Origin: Gnomoniopsis sp. IMI 355080
Lineage: Eukaryota; Ascomycota; Sordariomycetes; Diaporthales; Gnomoniaceae
NCBI GenBank assembly: GCA_027946555.1
Contig: JAPEVC010000099.1
Span: 1-64,000, forward strand
Direction: 5' to 3'
Length of the DNA stretch: 64,000 bases
A program made the position numbers and the translations under genes. Positions 11,645 to 24,157 of the stretch are shown one piece after another; the first letter of the stretch is position 1, and every line of letters begins with the position of its first letter. The notes beneath the pieces were generated by a model, which had not been told where the DNA came from, ran no database searches, and worked only from the letters and a program-made list of their open reading frames with translations.

Positions 11645-13213
11645 TGAATTGGAAAGAACTGGATAGACATAGGAGCGAGATACCCCATTATATTCATGAT
11701 CAACTTATTTTTCGACTTACTCCCTCAGTCAATCGAAGAAGGACCTCGGTCTCTGCAGTGATGTGCGCGGCGATCATCCCCTCAGCGAGCGTTTCCTTGA
11801 CGTACCTACCTTTCTGCGTCTCTCCTCTCATCTTGTTCCACAGGCCAGGTAAACAAGCCGGCGTCGCCAAGAATTTTGAGCACTGCGCCCTGTTTGCTAA
11901 GATGTTCACGCTGTAAGCTCCATTCTGTAGAGGCAAATTCCCTACGAGGCCTGGCTATGCTGCCATCCCAAATGGATGGTGTAATAGGCAGAAAGCGAGA
12001 AATCGGCTGCCAAGTTGGACGTCAAGAGCCAGAGTGGGATGACCCTCTTGAATGCTGATTCTCTCCTTTATGTGACAAGGGCAAAGGTTGATTGAACTGA
12101 ATTGGACTCGCACCTTAAGAAGTCTCCGCCCTGCCATGCAAAGAAATCGGCGAAAACGCGGGTTGAGCAGACGCGCGCAAATACGACACAGATTTCATGA
12201 TGAGCAGAAACGTTGTTTTGAGACCCTACCCAGATGCTAGCGTTTGGCAAGGTCAATCTTAGGTTCAAATCAGAAGCCAAGGCGCCTGCTGCCCAGGCAA
12301 GGTCCACGTGGGAAAGCCCTGTCAAGTCGTGGACCTGGCGAAAGCGCGCAAACCTGGTCTGAAGGCTGCCCAGCAAGATTCGTATACTCTGACGACGCAA
12401 CTGCACCAATGCCTTCTTAGGCTGCGCACGGCAAACCACCAATTCTCGCGACGCATTTTGTCAAACGACTGTGGAAGCCGAACCAGAACATGCTGAAGAA
12501 GATGATCCTTCTTCATCTCGCCTGCAAGCAGACGATGATAATGAAAGGTAAAAAGTCTCCGCAAGAAGAATGAAGGGTTCCAAAGATTCCCTAGCCGACC
12601 GTAGTCAACTAGGAGTGGTCATGTTATAGTTTTCAACTAGCAAAAACGCATACTCAGGCGAACCTTCACTGTATTGCGTAAAGCCCCTAAACAATATCAG
12701 TACATGTGAGTGCCAATCCTAGGGTGGGAGATGGCTTACATGCACTTAGATGAAGAAGAGAAGAAGGAGAAACGGAAAAGTTTGGCAGGTGGGGAGGCCA
12801 GTATATATAGACGGTACCAACAGTGCACGGGCCAGCTGCTGATTGTAGGGCCCACTCCCGATGAGTCAGCCGGTTTGCATTCAGTCGCCGACATTGTCAT
12901 TGGCCTGGCGGGCGTCGAACTCAAGTCCAAGTTCAGAAGAGGCAGCTGCAAGAGATCGAAAGTAGATTTTCATGGAAGATGCTAAACTTATGACTGTATG
13001 AGTAAAGAAGGTTGTATGAGGGCCAAACTGTCTCGTCTCAGATCGCGCTTTTGCGCATACGCGTCTGAACTGAGATAAAAATGTTGCCTTATGTAATGCG
13101 CCCCTCCCATTTCGAAGTCAATGGCCGTGATGCGCTCAAGGTCTTCCGATCAGCCTCGCTACATTCCCAATACCCATTTCGGCACCCTTCCCGTCCAAGC
13201 AGACACCGTCAAA
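11645..13213. other. Intergenic region SMP3 to PET100
   Basis: About 1.6 kb. A minus-strand open frame at 11700-11936 ends in a good GTAAGT donor and looks weakly coding, and another lies at 12068-12442. Neither matches a family I know and I could not build a gene from them. A minus-strand orphan gene here cannot be excluded. Confidence 0.35.
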
Positions 13214-13554
13214 ATGGGGGGCCTACCACTTGAGATGTTCAAGGTACGCGCACAGCAAAGCACTCCAAACCTACCCTTGGCTAACCTCGACAATGTCGCT
13301 AGTTCGGCATGTATGTCTTCTTCCCGATTGCCTTCATGGGCTACTTCGGTGTCAATCTCGACGAGCGCTTCGCCGTGCCAGGCTTCTGGCCCAAACCTGA
13401 GGAAGTGAACACAGTGCCTACGGAGCGGGACGAGATCAAGGCGGAGCTAGAGAGGTTACGAGCTAGAAGGCTGTATCTGAGGGACAAGCGATTGGCCGAG
13501 GAAGCGAGGAGGCAGGCAGAGAATCCGGCACCAGCGCAGGACCGAGAAGACTAG
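13214..13554 (+). CDS. PET100: Cytochrome c oxidase assembly factor Pet100
   Basis: Pet100 is an inner-membrane chaperone that brings Cox7, Cox8 and Cox9 together during complex IV assembly. Two exons, 13214-13243 and 13303-13554, give 93 aa. The family signature is clear: MGGLPLEMFKFGMYVFFPIAFMGYFG spans the splice site (one membrane helix), followed by NLDERFAVPGFWP. The C-terminal half is a charged helix rich in Glu and Arg. I chose the ATG at 13214 because family members begin with MGG. An in-frame ATG at 13121 would add 31 residues. It converges on the TACO1-type gene 265 bp away, which also serves cytochrome oxidase. Confidence 0.93.
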
Positions 13555-13819
13555 GTGCGGTTGGGACATCTCATTATCGAAGGGCTTCGGTTCGTAGGAC
13601 CCGCCAATAATTTGGACCACCGACCACGAGCCCTCTCGAATAGTCATCAACAGCTTGAGCATGAACGGCGTTCTTCGTTACTTGGATTACTGGAGATTAT
13701 TGGGAAGGCGTTGGGCAAGGAAAATAGGGCGACAAAAGGACGACTCTCGACTCCCAAAAATGAATATGAATGGCCGAGATGCAAATTGTGTCTGAACACC
13801 TGCAAATTCATCGCAAATT

Positions 13820-14713
13820 CTACGAATCTATGCTCTCCTCAAAAGACGCCCACTTTTCCTCTGGAACGTCATCACCCTTGATTGCGTTGCAGTAGATGGC
13901 CTGTACTTCCGGTACCTCTGCCAATGCCCCCACGAATTCTGACAGCTTCGTCACGTCCGCGACCTGGTCAACCTTGGACTTCGTCTCCTCATTCGCCGAC
14001 CAAGTGATTTCCGAGTCGAGGATTTTCAAATCAAATTTCTTGCCCACACTCTGCGCGATATGTGTTGTCTGCGTGGGCTGACATGACACTATAATGTTGC
14101 CCTCCTCATCGGCTTCCAAGTCCTCCGCTCCAGCTTCAATGGCCTCGTCCATAATATCGTCCACGCCTAGGCTCGCATGCCGCTCGAATACCACTCGTCC
14201 TATCCGGTTGAAGAAGAATTCTGTGGCCGTCGTTCGGCCTTTGTGTTTGCGTATTATGTTGTTCACCTCTTGTAGTGAGCGTAATTTGTTGTCGGTCTCC
14301 ACCTCAAGTATGAAGGCCGCGGACGGTGGCATCATGACCTCAAACTTCATGCTCTCTAGGGCAGCGCCGCTGAGAGAGCGACCTTGGCCTCTTGCCACTG
14401 CCTGCTCAATTACGTCTTTGGGCATGGAGGCTTTTTTTGCAAGTGCAATGGCGTGTGCGAGTGATGAATTCATTTTTGGATCTGGCCCGTACATGCGAGA
14501 GTATAGTGTTATGGCCTGAACATGTTGTGTACGTTGTACAGTTTTGACTTGGTCTTTCCTTCCTTTGTCGTGTTTGATCTTGCTCCATTTGTTGTGTCCG
14601 GATTGTGTGATAGGGGTAGTCGCGAACATTCGACAACATCTCGAGCACACAACCTCGGACCTTGTGCGCCGGAACAGTTGTGGGCTTAGGTTCCCCAAGC
14701 CCATAGTAGCCAT
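13820..14713 (-). CDS. TACO1/YebC-family mitochondrial translational activator (DPC29-like)
   Basis: Mitochondrial YebC-family proteins assist translation on mitoribosomes; in mammals TACO1 is needed for COX1 synthesis. The first ATG in frame is at 14713 and gives 297 aa in one exon. Residues 1-40 are basic and Ser/Arg-rich, consistent with a targeting peptide, and end near FATTPITQSGHNKWSKIKH, where the YebC domain starts. Further hallmarks are GPDPKMNSSLAHAIALAKKA, IEQAVARGQG, a conserved GAALESMKFE and the acidic stretch EAGAEDLEADEEGNIIV. Alignment by eye to the bacterial domain needs no gap around the start of the domain, so no intron is required there. It is divergent from LAA1. Confidence 0.92.
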   Translation of the reverse strand: MATMGLGNLSPQLFRRTRSEVVCSRCCRMFATTPITQSGHNKWSKIKHDKGRKDQVKTVQRTQHVQAITLYSRMYGPDPKMNSSLAHAIALAKKASMPKDVIEQAVARGQGRSLSGAALESMKFEVMMPPSAAFILEVETDNKLRSLQEVNNIIRKHKGRTTATEFFFNRIGRVVFERHASLGVDDIMDEAIEAGAEDLEADEEGNIIVSCQPTQTTHIAQSVGKKFDLKILDSEITWSANEETKSKVDQVADVTKLSEFVGALAEVPEVQAIYCNAIKGDDVPEEKWASFEESIDS

Positions 14714-15163
14714 AGCTGAGGGACGAGATTCGTCGGCTAAGCCGAGGAAAGCAAGAAATCTCGAATAAAATTGGAAAGCTTTACGCCACGGGATATATAG
14801 CTTCAATGACGAAGTTAATACTCCAAGTTAGAAGATGCTGATGCAAATCAGAACTGCTCTCGGCGACTCCCGGCGGAACTGCCGTTGCAAACCGAATTCC
14901 TGGTAGCAAGGGTGGGAATCGATTGGCTAGCAAGGTCCACTAGAACAAGGATACAGGAGCCGCAGTGACATCTGTCCAGGGTCTCTCACTGCAATTGGAA
15001 TCAGCCTCGATGCGGACAGCTGGAGCATGTACAACTTCTCAACAGCCGCAACAACCTCCTCCTGGCTTCCACTATACCGTGCAGGCTCGAGACCTATTGT
15101 TCTGCCGGAGGAGAGCTCACACCACCCTTAAAACTTATAGACCGCCCTACATAATAAGCAATC
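14714..15163. promoter_or_regulatory. Divergent TACO1/LAA1 promoter region
   Basis: A 450-bp shared upstream region with no coding pattern. No recognised binding site stands out. Confidence 0.45.
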
Positions 15164-18100
15164 ATGTCCTCCGGGCCTCCTCCAGAAGCTCCTGACGCAG
15201 CTGCTTCTGGCGCCGACATTGCATCCGCGCCCCCTCCACCTGCATCCTCAGCGACCTCGACGCCTGAACTCGACCTCCCGAAGCTGCAATCCCTCCCTGC
15301 CGAGCAGCAGGACCTCTTCCTCCTGACTTTTGTCTCGACCCTGACCAAACATGTGCTCTCCCTCGCTGCGGACGACTGCACTGCGCAGCAATTCTACCTG
15401 AAGCGAGAGATCTTTCAGATCGTCAACCTGGTTACCCCATCCCCTACGCGCGTCGTACGAAACAGTTTAGGCAGATGCCTCGCGCACATTTTCGGTCACG
15501 GCGACCGCAAGCTCCTCCTCGAGACCATCAATGACCTCGTCGCAATCATCACCGCTGGCAAGGCCAAGGGCGACGCTGAGGTTCGAGCTAAGCACGCCGC
15601 TGTCGTGTGCCTAGGCGATGTGTTTGGCGCAGCGGGCGACAGTGCCATCAGCTACCATCAGATGACATGCACGACGCTTTTGAAACTATTAAAGAACTCG
15701 TCGACTCATGCGGGGCTGCGCGCATCATGCTTCGGGGCACTGGGAAAGATTACGAGGATGGTGGGCCAGATGTTAGATGACACCATTGCAAGAGATATTT
15801 GGAAGCAGGGCCGTAGCTATTCGTCGAGTGACAAGGGTGCTGTGGTTGTCATTGCCGCGTGTCGCTGCTTGAAGGCGTTGATGAGGCATACGAACTACTT
15901 CAAGAACGGGAGCGATTTTGACAAGATACAGACGGCCATGTTCAAGGCATTTGAGAACGCTTCATCACAGGCACGTCGCGCGGCTGCTGAGTGTCTTGCT
16001 GAAGGCCTAGGTAGAGGATATTCGGAATATGTGACCGGAGACAACCTCCCAAGCCCTACAACCTTCAAGAAGTCCAAGTCGAAAACGCCGAAGACGTCGA
16101 AGCGGATGTCGATGGGACCGGGTGCACTGGAGGACGAGGACGGCATACCTTCACGTCCAGGGAGCCCAGCGCCTACGAAGAAGAGCTATGAGCTCGCTTT
16201 GTCTTTTGCAGACATCCTCAAGGTGCTGTCAAATCAGTACGGCAAGCTGGGTACATCCAATAAAGCCAGGTCCGCTATCGGAATTTGCTATTCGACGCTA
16301 CTAAAACGACTTGGAGAGAAGACCATCGAGTTGCATTACTTTCAGATTATTGAGAACTTGACTTTGGACTTGCTCGGAAACCCAAATATCACAAACAACC
16401 GTTACCGATTGCTGATCTCTCGGCGCATCGTGGACACTCTACTGCAGGATGTAATCGGCAAACAGATACTGGGCGAGACTGGGCAATTACATGCCGCGAA
16501 AGTTCTGATCAATAATGTGCTAAAGAATTACCCACAAGCACTAAAGGAACGCCCTGAGCCGACCAAGAACATGCTCATAGCTTCAATGGGAGCACTGAGC
16601 TCTCTCATGGGATCTCTCGGCTCAGCCTCCAACTCTTTTGCAGAATCAGCACGCGAGGGTTTGTTGCAAGTTCTTCAACACCCCAGTTATACCGTCCAGG
16701 TATACACGTCCGCTTGTCTCAAGACATTCGTTCTAGCTTGTCCCCAGCAGCTTCTGTCTTGCCTCTCGGTATGCATGAACAGCTTGAGTAGAGAGCTTGG
16801 TGTGCTTGGAACAGGCCGCAATTCTACCAGGAAATGCATCGGCTTTGCTCACGGTCTGGCCGCTACGTTGAGCGTCAGTCCGGCACGGCCATTGTATGGC
16901 TCTGTGGATATCAACAGCCGAGTCCTCACCATGGCAACGAATCTACTCAAGTCTAGCGGGAAGCTCGAATTGCGAGTGGCTTGCACCCAAATTCAAGTTG
17001 CTTGGACTCTTATCGGCGGTCTGATGTCCTTGGGGCCGAACTTTGTGAAGATACATCTCTCTCAGCTACTGCTTCTATGGAAAAACGCACTGCCAAAGCC
17101 TCTCGCCAAGGACAACACCTCTTCCAGGAATTATACAGAGGCGTCTTTCCTTGCTCACGTCCGGGATTGTGCACTTGGTTCAATCTTGGCTTTCCTCGAG
17201 TTCAACAGTCGACTACTGACCGTGGACGTCTCGAAGAGAATTGCGACCATGCTGCAAAGTACCACAGCCTTTCTGAAGACTCTGCCCAAGAAGAAAACGT
17301 CTGACGATATCTCTGAGCGGCTTGCACCTGCGCTGCAGCTCCAAGATATTGAGATGATGGTTCAACGGCGTGTCATGCAATGCTATATCAAATTGGTCAA
17401 TACAAGTCCTGCTGGAGGCAGCGAGGCATTGCTACAATCAAACTTGCTAACTTTGGCGATCTCGCTGTTTGCCGACCCTGACAACTACTCCCCCAGCTCG
17501 TTGAGTGCAGCCATTGCGAATTCAGCAGGTAACTTCGAGACCATCTGGGATGTGGATGACAACACGGGGTTTGGCGTCACAGGGCTTGTATCCGGATTCA
17601 GGGTCAAGAAACTACCAGGACAGCATGAGAGTTCAATCGAGCCATCTTTGACGCAGGACAGCAGTCCTGAGGATATCATGGAGACTGTCTTACTATCTCC
17701 TGTCTGCGGGGCTTTGGAACATGACGCATCCGCACTGTACATTGGTGGTCAAGACGCCTTTAGCTGTTCCTCCGATCCACCTGCAACCGAGGTCGTCAAT
17801 ATGGGCATCCAATTATTTGCCTTCGCCTTTCCGCTTACACCTTCAAAAGTGCAGGAAAGCATTTTGGAGCAGATTGCTACATTCATGGCAGCCGGCACTC
17901 TTGAGCGTGATAACGCCCGGAGAGCAGCTATACATGTCAATGTGGCGGCTGCATTCCTTTCGACTTTGAAAGTAACCGTCAAAGAAACTCAATCACCGCA
18001 CGGCGACGTCACGAATGCGCAGGTCGAAAAGCTGCTCCAAGATATGATCAGGGGCTTTGTCCTCAACTCAGATCAATACGTACGAAATCTAGGCTACACA

Positions 18101-21100
18101 GCCATTGCTCGACTGTGCCAAGCTTGTGGCAACGCGTTCACAAACACCGAGATCAAGTTCCTGGTCGACACCATTGTGCAGAATCGAGAGCCAAGTGCAC
18201 GAGCTGGATGTGCTATGGCGCTGGGTTGCATTCAGGCCAAGGTTGGCGGTATGGCTGCGGGATACCATCTCAAGACCGTCCTCGGCATCCTCATGTCGCT
18301 TTGCAACGACCCACACCCGACGGTTCACTTTTGGGCGCTTGAGGCCCTGGCTCGCGCTGCGGATGCCGCAGGGTTGGGCTTCTCCCCATATGTCTCAAGC
18401 ACGCTTGGCATGCTTGCGCAGTTATACGTGTCAGACACCCACAATCCTGAAGTGGGCTCGGCTGTCTCGTCCAACTTGGAACTAGAGCTGTCCACAACAG
18501 CCAGCATCACTCGATGTGTGGACTCGCTCATCAATGTGCTCGGACCGGACCTGCAGGACATTGCGAAGTCGAGAGAGCTCATACTCACCCTTGTTGAATA
18601 CTTCCAATCAGAAGATGACGCACAGGTGCAGAAAGAAAGTCTCGCATGTCTGGAACATCTCAATCTGTACGCTCCAGGACACATGCACTTTGCCGATTAC
18701 GTGAAACTGCTCCAGAAATATCTGAAGTCCGGCGACCCAACCCTCAGGGATGTGGCCATTGACGGCTTATATAACCTTATGAAGAGGAGTCCTTATGATG
18801 TGATCAGAGCTGCGGAGCCTGGCTTTGAAGAGCATTTGTGGCTTGCTCTCGATACGAATGTCGGGCATGACGGCGTTCGGAACATTATACAAAATTGGAT
18901 GCGTCAGACGTCCCTTGCAGACACGGCAGAGTGGCTTCAGAGGTTCCAGGCCGTCTTGAAATTGACGAGACCTAAAGCCATCGCTGATGTTGAAACTGGA
19001 GGGCCTAAGAAGTCTACTGCCGTCGTGGATCTTCAAGACGAGGAAGTTGCTGGGTTCGCCGCCGCGGGCGGTGTGACCAAGGATGAAAAAGAGAATGGTT
19101 CAGGTTCTGACGTAGAGCCTGTAAGGTGGCAGGTGGTCTCTTTTGCCATGAGCCTTTTGCACGACATCTTCAACCTCATCAACAAAGATGTTGTAACAAA
19201 CGGCGAGTCACCCGCTCAAGCCGCATTGCAGAACAAGATCGCAGATGTCGTCCGCATGGCCTTTTCCGCGTCCACCTCCGGTGTCCTGGAGCAACGAATC
19301 TGGGGCCTCAAGATTGTTGGCGCCGTGTTGAAGATGTTCGGCAAGACCCCTGACCCAGACTTCGACGAGGCCATGCTACTGGAGCAATATCAAGCCCAGA
19401 TAAGCTCGGCACTCACGCCTGCTTTTGCTGCAGACTCTTCTCCTGAGCTGGCCTCTGAGGCTGTCAACGTGTGCGCGGCATTCATTGCCACTGGTATTGT
19501 CACCGATGTCGACCGTATGGGCAGGATCTTGAAGACTCTTGTGACCGCCCTTGAGAACTTTTCTACGCAGAACGACAATGCTGGTATTGGAGATCTCAAG
19601 GGTCTGAGCTCCAACGCCCAGGTCATGGTCAAGATGGCGGTCTTCTCGGCTTGGGCAGAGTTGCAGGTTGCCAGTACAGAACAGACCTACCTGCTAGAAG
19701 TGCTGAAGCCACATGTCGGCAAATTGACTCCGCTTTGGCTGGAATCCCTAAGGGAATTCGCGAACTTGAGATTCGAGCCAGATATCACGATGACTTTGGG
19801 GCCCCCTTCGCTGTCAGGCAGCTTGGATACTATCTATGCTGCTCTCAACAGAGAGACGCTTCTCAAATTCTACCAGGACTCATGGCTCAAGCTTGTTGAC
19901 GCTATTGCCAGTCTGATCGGTCAGGATAGCGAGTTTGTGTTTGATGCCCTGGACGGAAAGGAGTCCGGCACTACTCCGAATGGTAATTCAAAGGGCTCTG
20001 GCTCCATCAACTATCGGGATGAGCCATTGGCCTTTTTCTTTGTCCTCTTCGGTCTTGCTTTCGAGGCGCTCGCTGCAAAGCCCGGCCAGATGGATTCTCT
20101 GGCCAGTCATGAGCAGACACTTGAGATCCTACAGGCACTCAGAAAGATCCTCCACCCGAGTGTCTCTGGTCATGCCATATACCGCGAGGCTGTCTTTGCT
20201 GAGACGATGGACCTTTTGGACCGGCAGGTCCTCACGGAGGGGCTGGACGTGCAAGGCGTCATCGTCGAGATTGCCAGGGAACTCTGCGTTAAGCACCCCG
20301 CTGCTAGAAAGGGTGCAGAGCCTGACAATGGGGAGCTGTCTGAAGATGTCGATCAGCTCTTTGAGCTTACGAGGATCATCGTACTGGTGTTGGCAGGATT
20401 ATTGCCAAACCTGACCGAGGCGAACCAACCCGTTCGCCATGTTTTGACTGAAGAGGCTGTGCTACTTGTGCGTAGCTCACTGAACGCTTTGGTGGATGCT
20501 GCCGAGGTGTTCCCAGCAGTTATCAAGACAGATTTACACGCCTGCATCATCCACATCTTCGCCACTATTCTGGCTACACCTTCCTGTCAGCAGATCATTG
20601 TACCGCAGTCGTTGCCAACCCTCAAGCGTTTTGTAGCGACAATGGCTTGCCCACGTGAGGGTAATAGTGGGTCGACAGACGTGCAGCTACAAGGCTGTCT
20701 GAGACGATTTCTCTCCATTTATCTACATGGGCAGAAGAGGGAGGCCCCGACTGACCTTCAGAAAGTCAAAAATAGCCTCTTGGCGGTTACCATCTTGTTC
20801 ACGGGCGGGCAGAACCACCTCTCGGCCAATGATCCCATCGTGGCCAAGTTCCTCGAGGAGCTGGTTGACTGTCTTACTGACCGCATGGTAAGTCTACTCC
20901 ATCCTATATTGCCATGTGGCAATTCGCCTTTCTAATACCATCCCAGACCGCCAAAATTGCCGCCAACTGCGTGCGCTCGCTCCTACTGCAGTCCAAGGGC
21001 ACCATAGCCGACGAGACTATCACGCGCTTCCTCCTCCCACGTCTCATCTCCTTTGTCACCAACACCGAGCCCGAAGACCCCGAGCAGGCTCGCGCCCTTA

Positions 21101-21432
21101 TCGCCCATACATTGGCCCAGTACGTTGCCATCGTCTCGGCCGACCATAAGGCTATCGCCATGAGCCTTGTTGTGCCCACGCTGCTGTCCCGAGCTGCGAG
21201 TGAGGGCGGTAGCGACACGAATATCCACCGCGAGACAAGCGCACGGCTGCTGGAGCTGGCCTCGGCCGATCAAGCGAGTTTCAGAGGTGTCGTGGCGGGT
21301 ATGAGTGAGGGCCAAAAGGCATTCATGGAGGAGGTGATCAAGAGTGGCCGACAGAGTGAGAACGTCCAGAGGGATACAGATGCGGAGAGTGGGCAGCCCA
21401 CCATTGCGCTGAAGATGGACTTTGGCATTTGA
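15164..21432 (+). CDS. LAA1: HEAT-repeat AP-1 accessory protein Laa1 (HEATR5 family)
   Basis: Laa1/HEATR5 is a very large cytosolic scaffold that binds the AP-1 clathrin adaptor and helps place it on trans-Golgi and endosomal membranes. Exon 1 runs 15164-20887 and exon 2 20947-21432, joined across a 59-nt GT-AG intron, giving 2069 aa, the normal size. After a Pro/Ala-rich start the protein is helical HEAT repeats throughout. Recognisable parts are QFYLKREIFQIVNLVTPSPT near the N-terminus, KHAAVVCLGDVFGAAGD, and the central ARAGCAMALGCIQAKVGGMA. A basic KKSKSKTPKTSKRMS insertion sits near residue 310. The second exon supplies the last 161 residues, ending IALKMDFGI. Confidence 0.92.
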
Positions 21433-22054
21433 TAGAGCTGGTCTTTTTTTGTGGAGAGCATGGTCTATCTGCGATGATGCGATGTTGAGCGTATACCTAT
21501 TTTTAGAGGAGAAATTAAAGCTACAATTACCTAGATGTGTTGGTGCGCGAAAATACAATACTATAAGATAGCTGTATGAATATGCCCGTGAATCGTATCA
21601 AGACAGCTCCTTGAGCACATCAAGCTTCGCAATGCGTACGAAAAATGAATTCGGATCACAAGTATCTCGAGGAGCAAAAAGAGCAAAAAGGTCAAAAGAG
21701 TTCGGCATACTTGTACCCTACATCTCTACCTTGCGTCCAAGGATTTGAGTCTAGTACCTGTCGCCTTAGGCGTACAGTATACGATAATCGAGGTCAGTGC
21801 ATCGCTTTGTGCCACTCGACCATAAACACCTCGGCCTGTCTAATTTCACAGTGCCGGACTCGGTGTTGATGTTGTGCACCTATATAGCACTGTTCCAGAT
21901 ACGGTGGGGGTCGGGGTGGGCTGGGGTATCTAGGTCTACCCGGCGCATTAATTACAGCACACGCAGCAATCACAGAAAGCTCAATAGTTGATTCGAAATC
22001 AATCTCTCTCTATTGTGACGGGGTATCTATCTGTCTTTTTACCTTGTATACAAT
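21433..22054. other. Intergenic region between converging LAA1 and FMP32
   Basis: About 620 bp holding both 3' UTRs. Includes an A-rich purine stretch near 21665-21700. No gene or RNA seen. Confidence 0.5.
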
Positions 22055-23437
22055 CTAATTTGCGGCCAGAATCTCGGCCGCATCAGGACCCATCGCGCCG
22101 TCTATCTTGCCGCCGCTCTTCCGGAGCGCTTCGTGTTCTTCTTTTTCCCGTTGGGCCTCCTTCTCGCTCGCATGCGAGACATAGGTGCTGTAGCGGAGCG
22201 TGGCCAGGGATACGGCCACCATGAAGACGAGACCCAGCACGGCACGCCGGGCAACCACCCATCGCACGGCCTCGATCTCGGAGCGAGAGTCGCTGTTCAG
22301 AATGACGGTGATTTTGTAGGCTATTTGTTGGATCTGTAGAACAAATTAGCTTTGTGTGGCTCTTAGGCATGTAGAAGCAGATTATATAAAACATACAGCA
22401 CTCTCCGCGGCCTTTTGCTCTTCGCGCACCGCCATTTTGCGATCGTTAAACATGCCGCGCACATTGTCGTTCAGCGTCAACAATTCCTGGTTCAGCATTT
22501 GCGTTGTATTGTCAACTTCATGCTGCAACATGGTCCGCTGCTGGCGCAGCGCCTCGTCGGCAATCCGGCGGTTGTTCTTGACCTCAGTGCTAAGTTCCGC
22601 GCACGCGGCGCGGAATAGATACGTTTCATTCTCTACATCGCTTTTGCTGATCAAGCCGCCCTGCGCGACCTCGAGATTCTGTGCTAGCAGAGCGCGCACG
22701 GCCTTCATGGCTGTGATGGCCTGCGCGTTCGTGTATCCGCCTTCTTCGAGCTGCTTGACCAGCGAGTAGCTGTCAAAGTGGTGCACATACGGCGGTGGTT
22801 TCAAGTGCGGCGGCTTCTCGTTGGCGGGCACATTCTCAGGCGGCTCCATGTGCAGCACAGCATCCATGGGCCCCGTAGCGCGCTTCTTCTTGGGCGGCGC
22901 AGCACCATCGCCATCCTCTGCGTTGTTCGGGCTCGTGTTCGTTGATGATGCTGCCGCTGCTGCAGCAGCTGGAGCCGCCGTTGCGCCTGGCGCGCTGGCG
23001 GCGGCGGCCTCGGCGGCGGCTTTTTCTTCCGACGACACGCCGGGGGAGCTGAGGGTAGCGTTGAGGGCATCGGCGGCGGGATCCAGGGCTTTGGCGACCT
23101 TCTTGCGCTCCTCGGGACTGGTCTCGTCTGGTGTACCCGGGGGCGGGGCGGAGGGCGCGTCTTTCATGTGAGACTCGAGGGCGGGAGCGGCTTGCACCTT
23201 CCCCAGGGGCTTGGGCTCGATGCCCTTGCCTACGCGGGGCGCAAAGCTGGCTTTGGAGGAGACGGTGGAGGTTCCGAAGGGGGCGGCATGGTGCTGGCAG
23301 CGGTGTTCGGCTGGTGATGAGGGCGTGGCTGGCGCTGGTCGGAGGGGCCGACAACGGCCAGCATTGGATGCAGACTCGCCAAGGCGCGCGGTGCGGAAGA
23401 GGTGAGGATAGAGAAAGGTGAGCCGTTGGGTGGACAT
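22055..23437 (-). CDS. FMP32: DUF1640 mitochondrial inner-membrane protein (Fmp32/CCDC90/MCUR1 family)
   Basis: Family members are coiled-coil proteins anchored in the mitochondrial inner membrane. Yeast Fmp32 is linked to cytochrome oxidase and proline metabolism, and mammalian MCUR1 to the calcium uniporter. Exons 23437-22397 and 22333-22055 give 439 aa. The start (MSTQRLTFLYPHLFRTARLG) is a good presequence. The middle (about 100-185) is low complexity with long Ala runs and a PPKKKR cluster. The conserved domain begins at HHFDSYSLVKQLEEGGYTNA, continues through a coiled coil, and ends with a membrane segment (ARRAVLGLVFMVAVSLATLR) just before the C-terminus. The Ala-rich linker makes it longer than yeast Fmp32. 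Confidence 0.88.
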
Positions 23438-24157
23438 AGCGATGGGATGAGGGGGCGAGAAGGGGAGAGAGAGAGAGAAGAGTGGAAGGTGTATGGTGGT
23501 AGTTGTGTCGTCTAAGCCATGAGCGTCTTATCCTAAGAGAAAAATGGATGGTCAAAGTAGAGAGCGCAGGGACAGCTGTCAAGCAGGGCCAGAAAATGGA
23601 AGTGGATCAGACATGATGCTTGATTCTCTCGCACGTGGCGCCGCGGTGACGGTGACAGGTGACAGGGATCCGGCCGGACAGGAGGGGTGACATAATTTAG
23701 GTGGGCCGGCGGCAGTTGGCGGCACCCCTGCCACACTGCAGCATGTAGTACTGTACTCCGTACAGGATACGGGACAAGGACTGACGCCCCGAGGAAGTTC
23801 AAGACGGTCTAGAACATGGTCCCTTCTAGCAAAAAAGTAGTAGAAGATATCCCAAATCCTGCCTTTGTTCTTTCTCTCCCGAGTCTTGCTGACCGTCGAA
23901 CGCCTATTCTTCGCGCCACTTTGTCAAACGCCGCATTCACTCGCGCCCCCGACATTCTCACTCCGGCCGAATTCCCAGTCTACCTTTCCCCCGAGATCAC
24001 GATTCAACCATTTCCGACGGGCCGCATGTAATCAGAGGCTGTCTGAGCAGACGAAGTCATCCGTATACACAAGAGGGTTCCAGGACTGTCCTCAACTATG
24101 GGCTGGCGGTGGCGGCGGCGATCTCTGTACCCTCGATCTTGAGGAGGAGCAGCCATC
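23438..24157. promoter_or_regulatory. Divergent FMP32/SLP1 promoter region
   Basis: A 720-bp shared upstream region. A GA-rich tract lies just upstream of FMP32 (23455-23490). No other feature is apparent. Confidence 0.45.

Noticed and set aside
22836..23582. 248-aa Arg/His-rich frame overlapping FMP32 on the same strand
   Set aside because: Out of frame with the DUF1640 domain; its composition is that of shifted GC-rich Ala codons.
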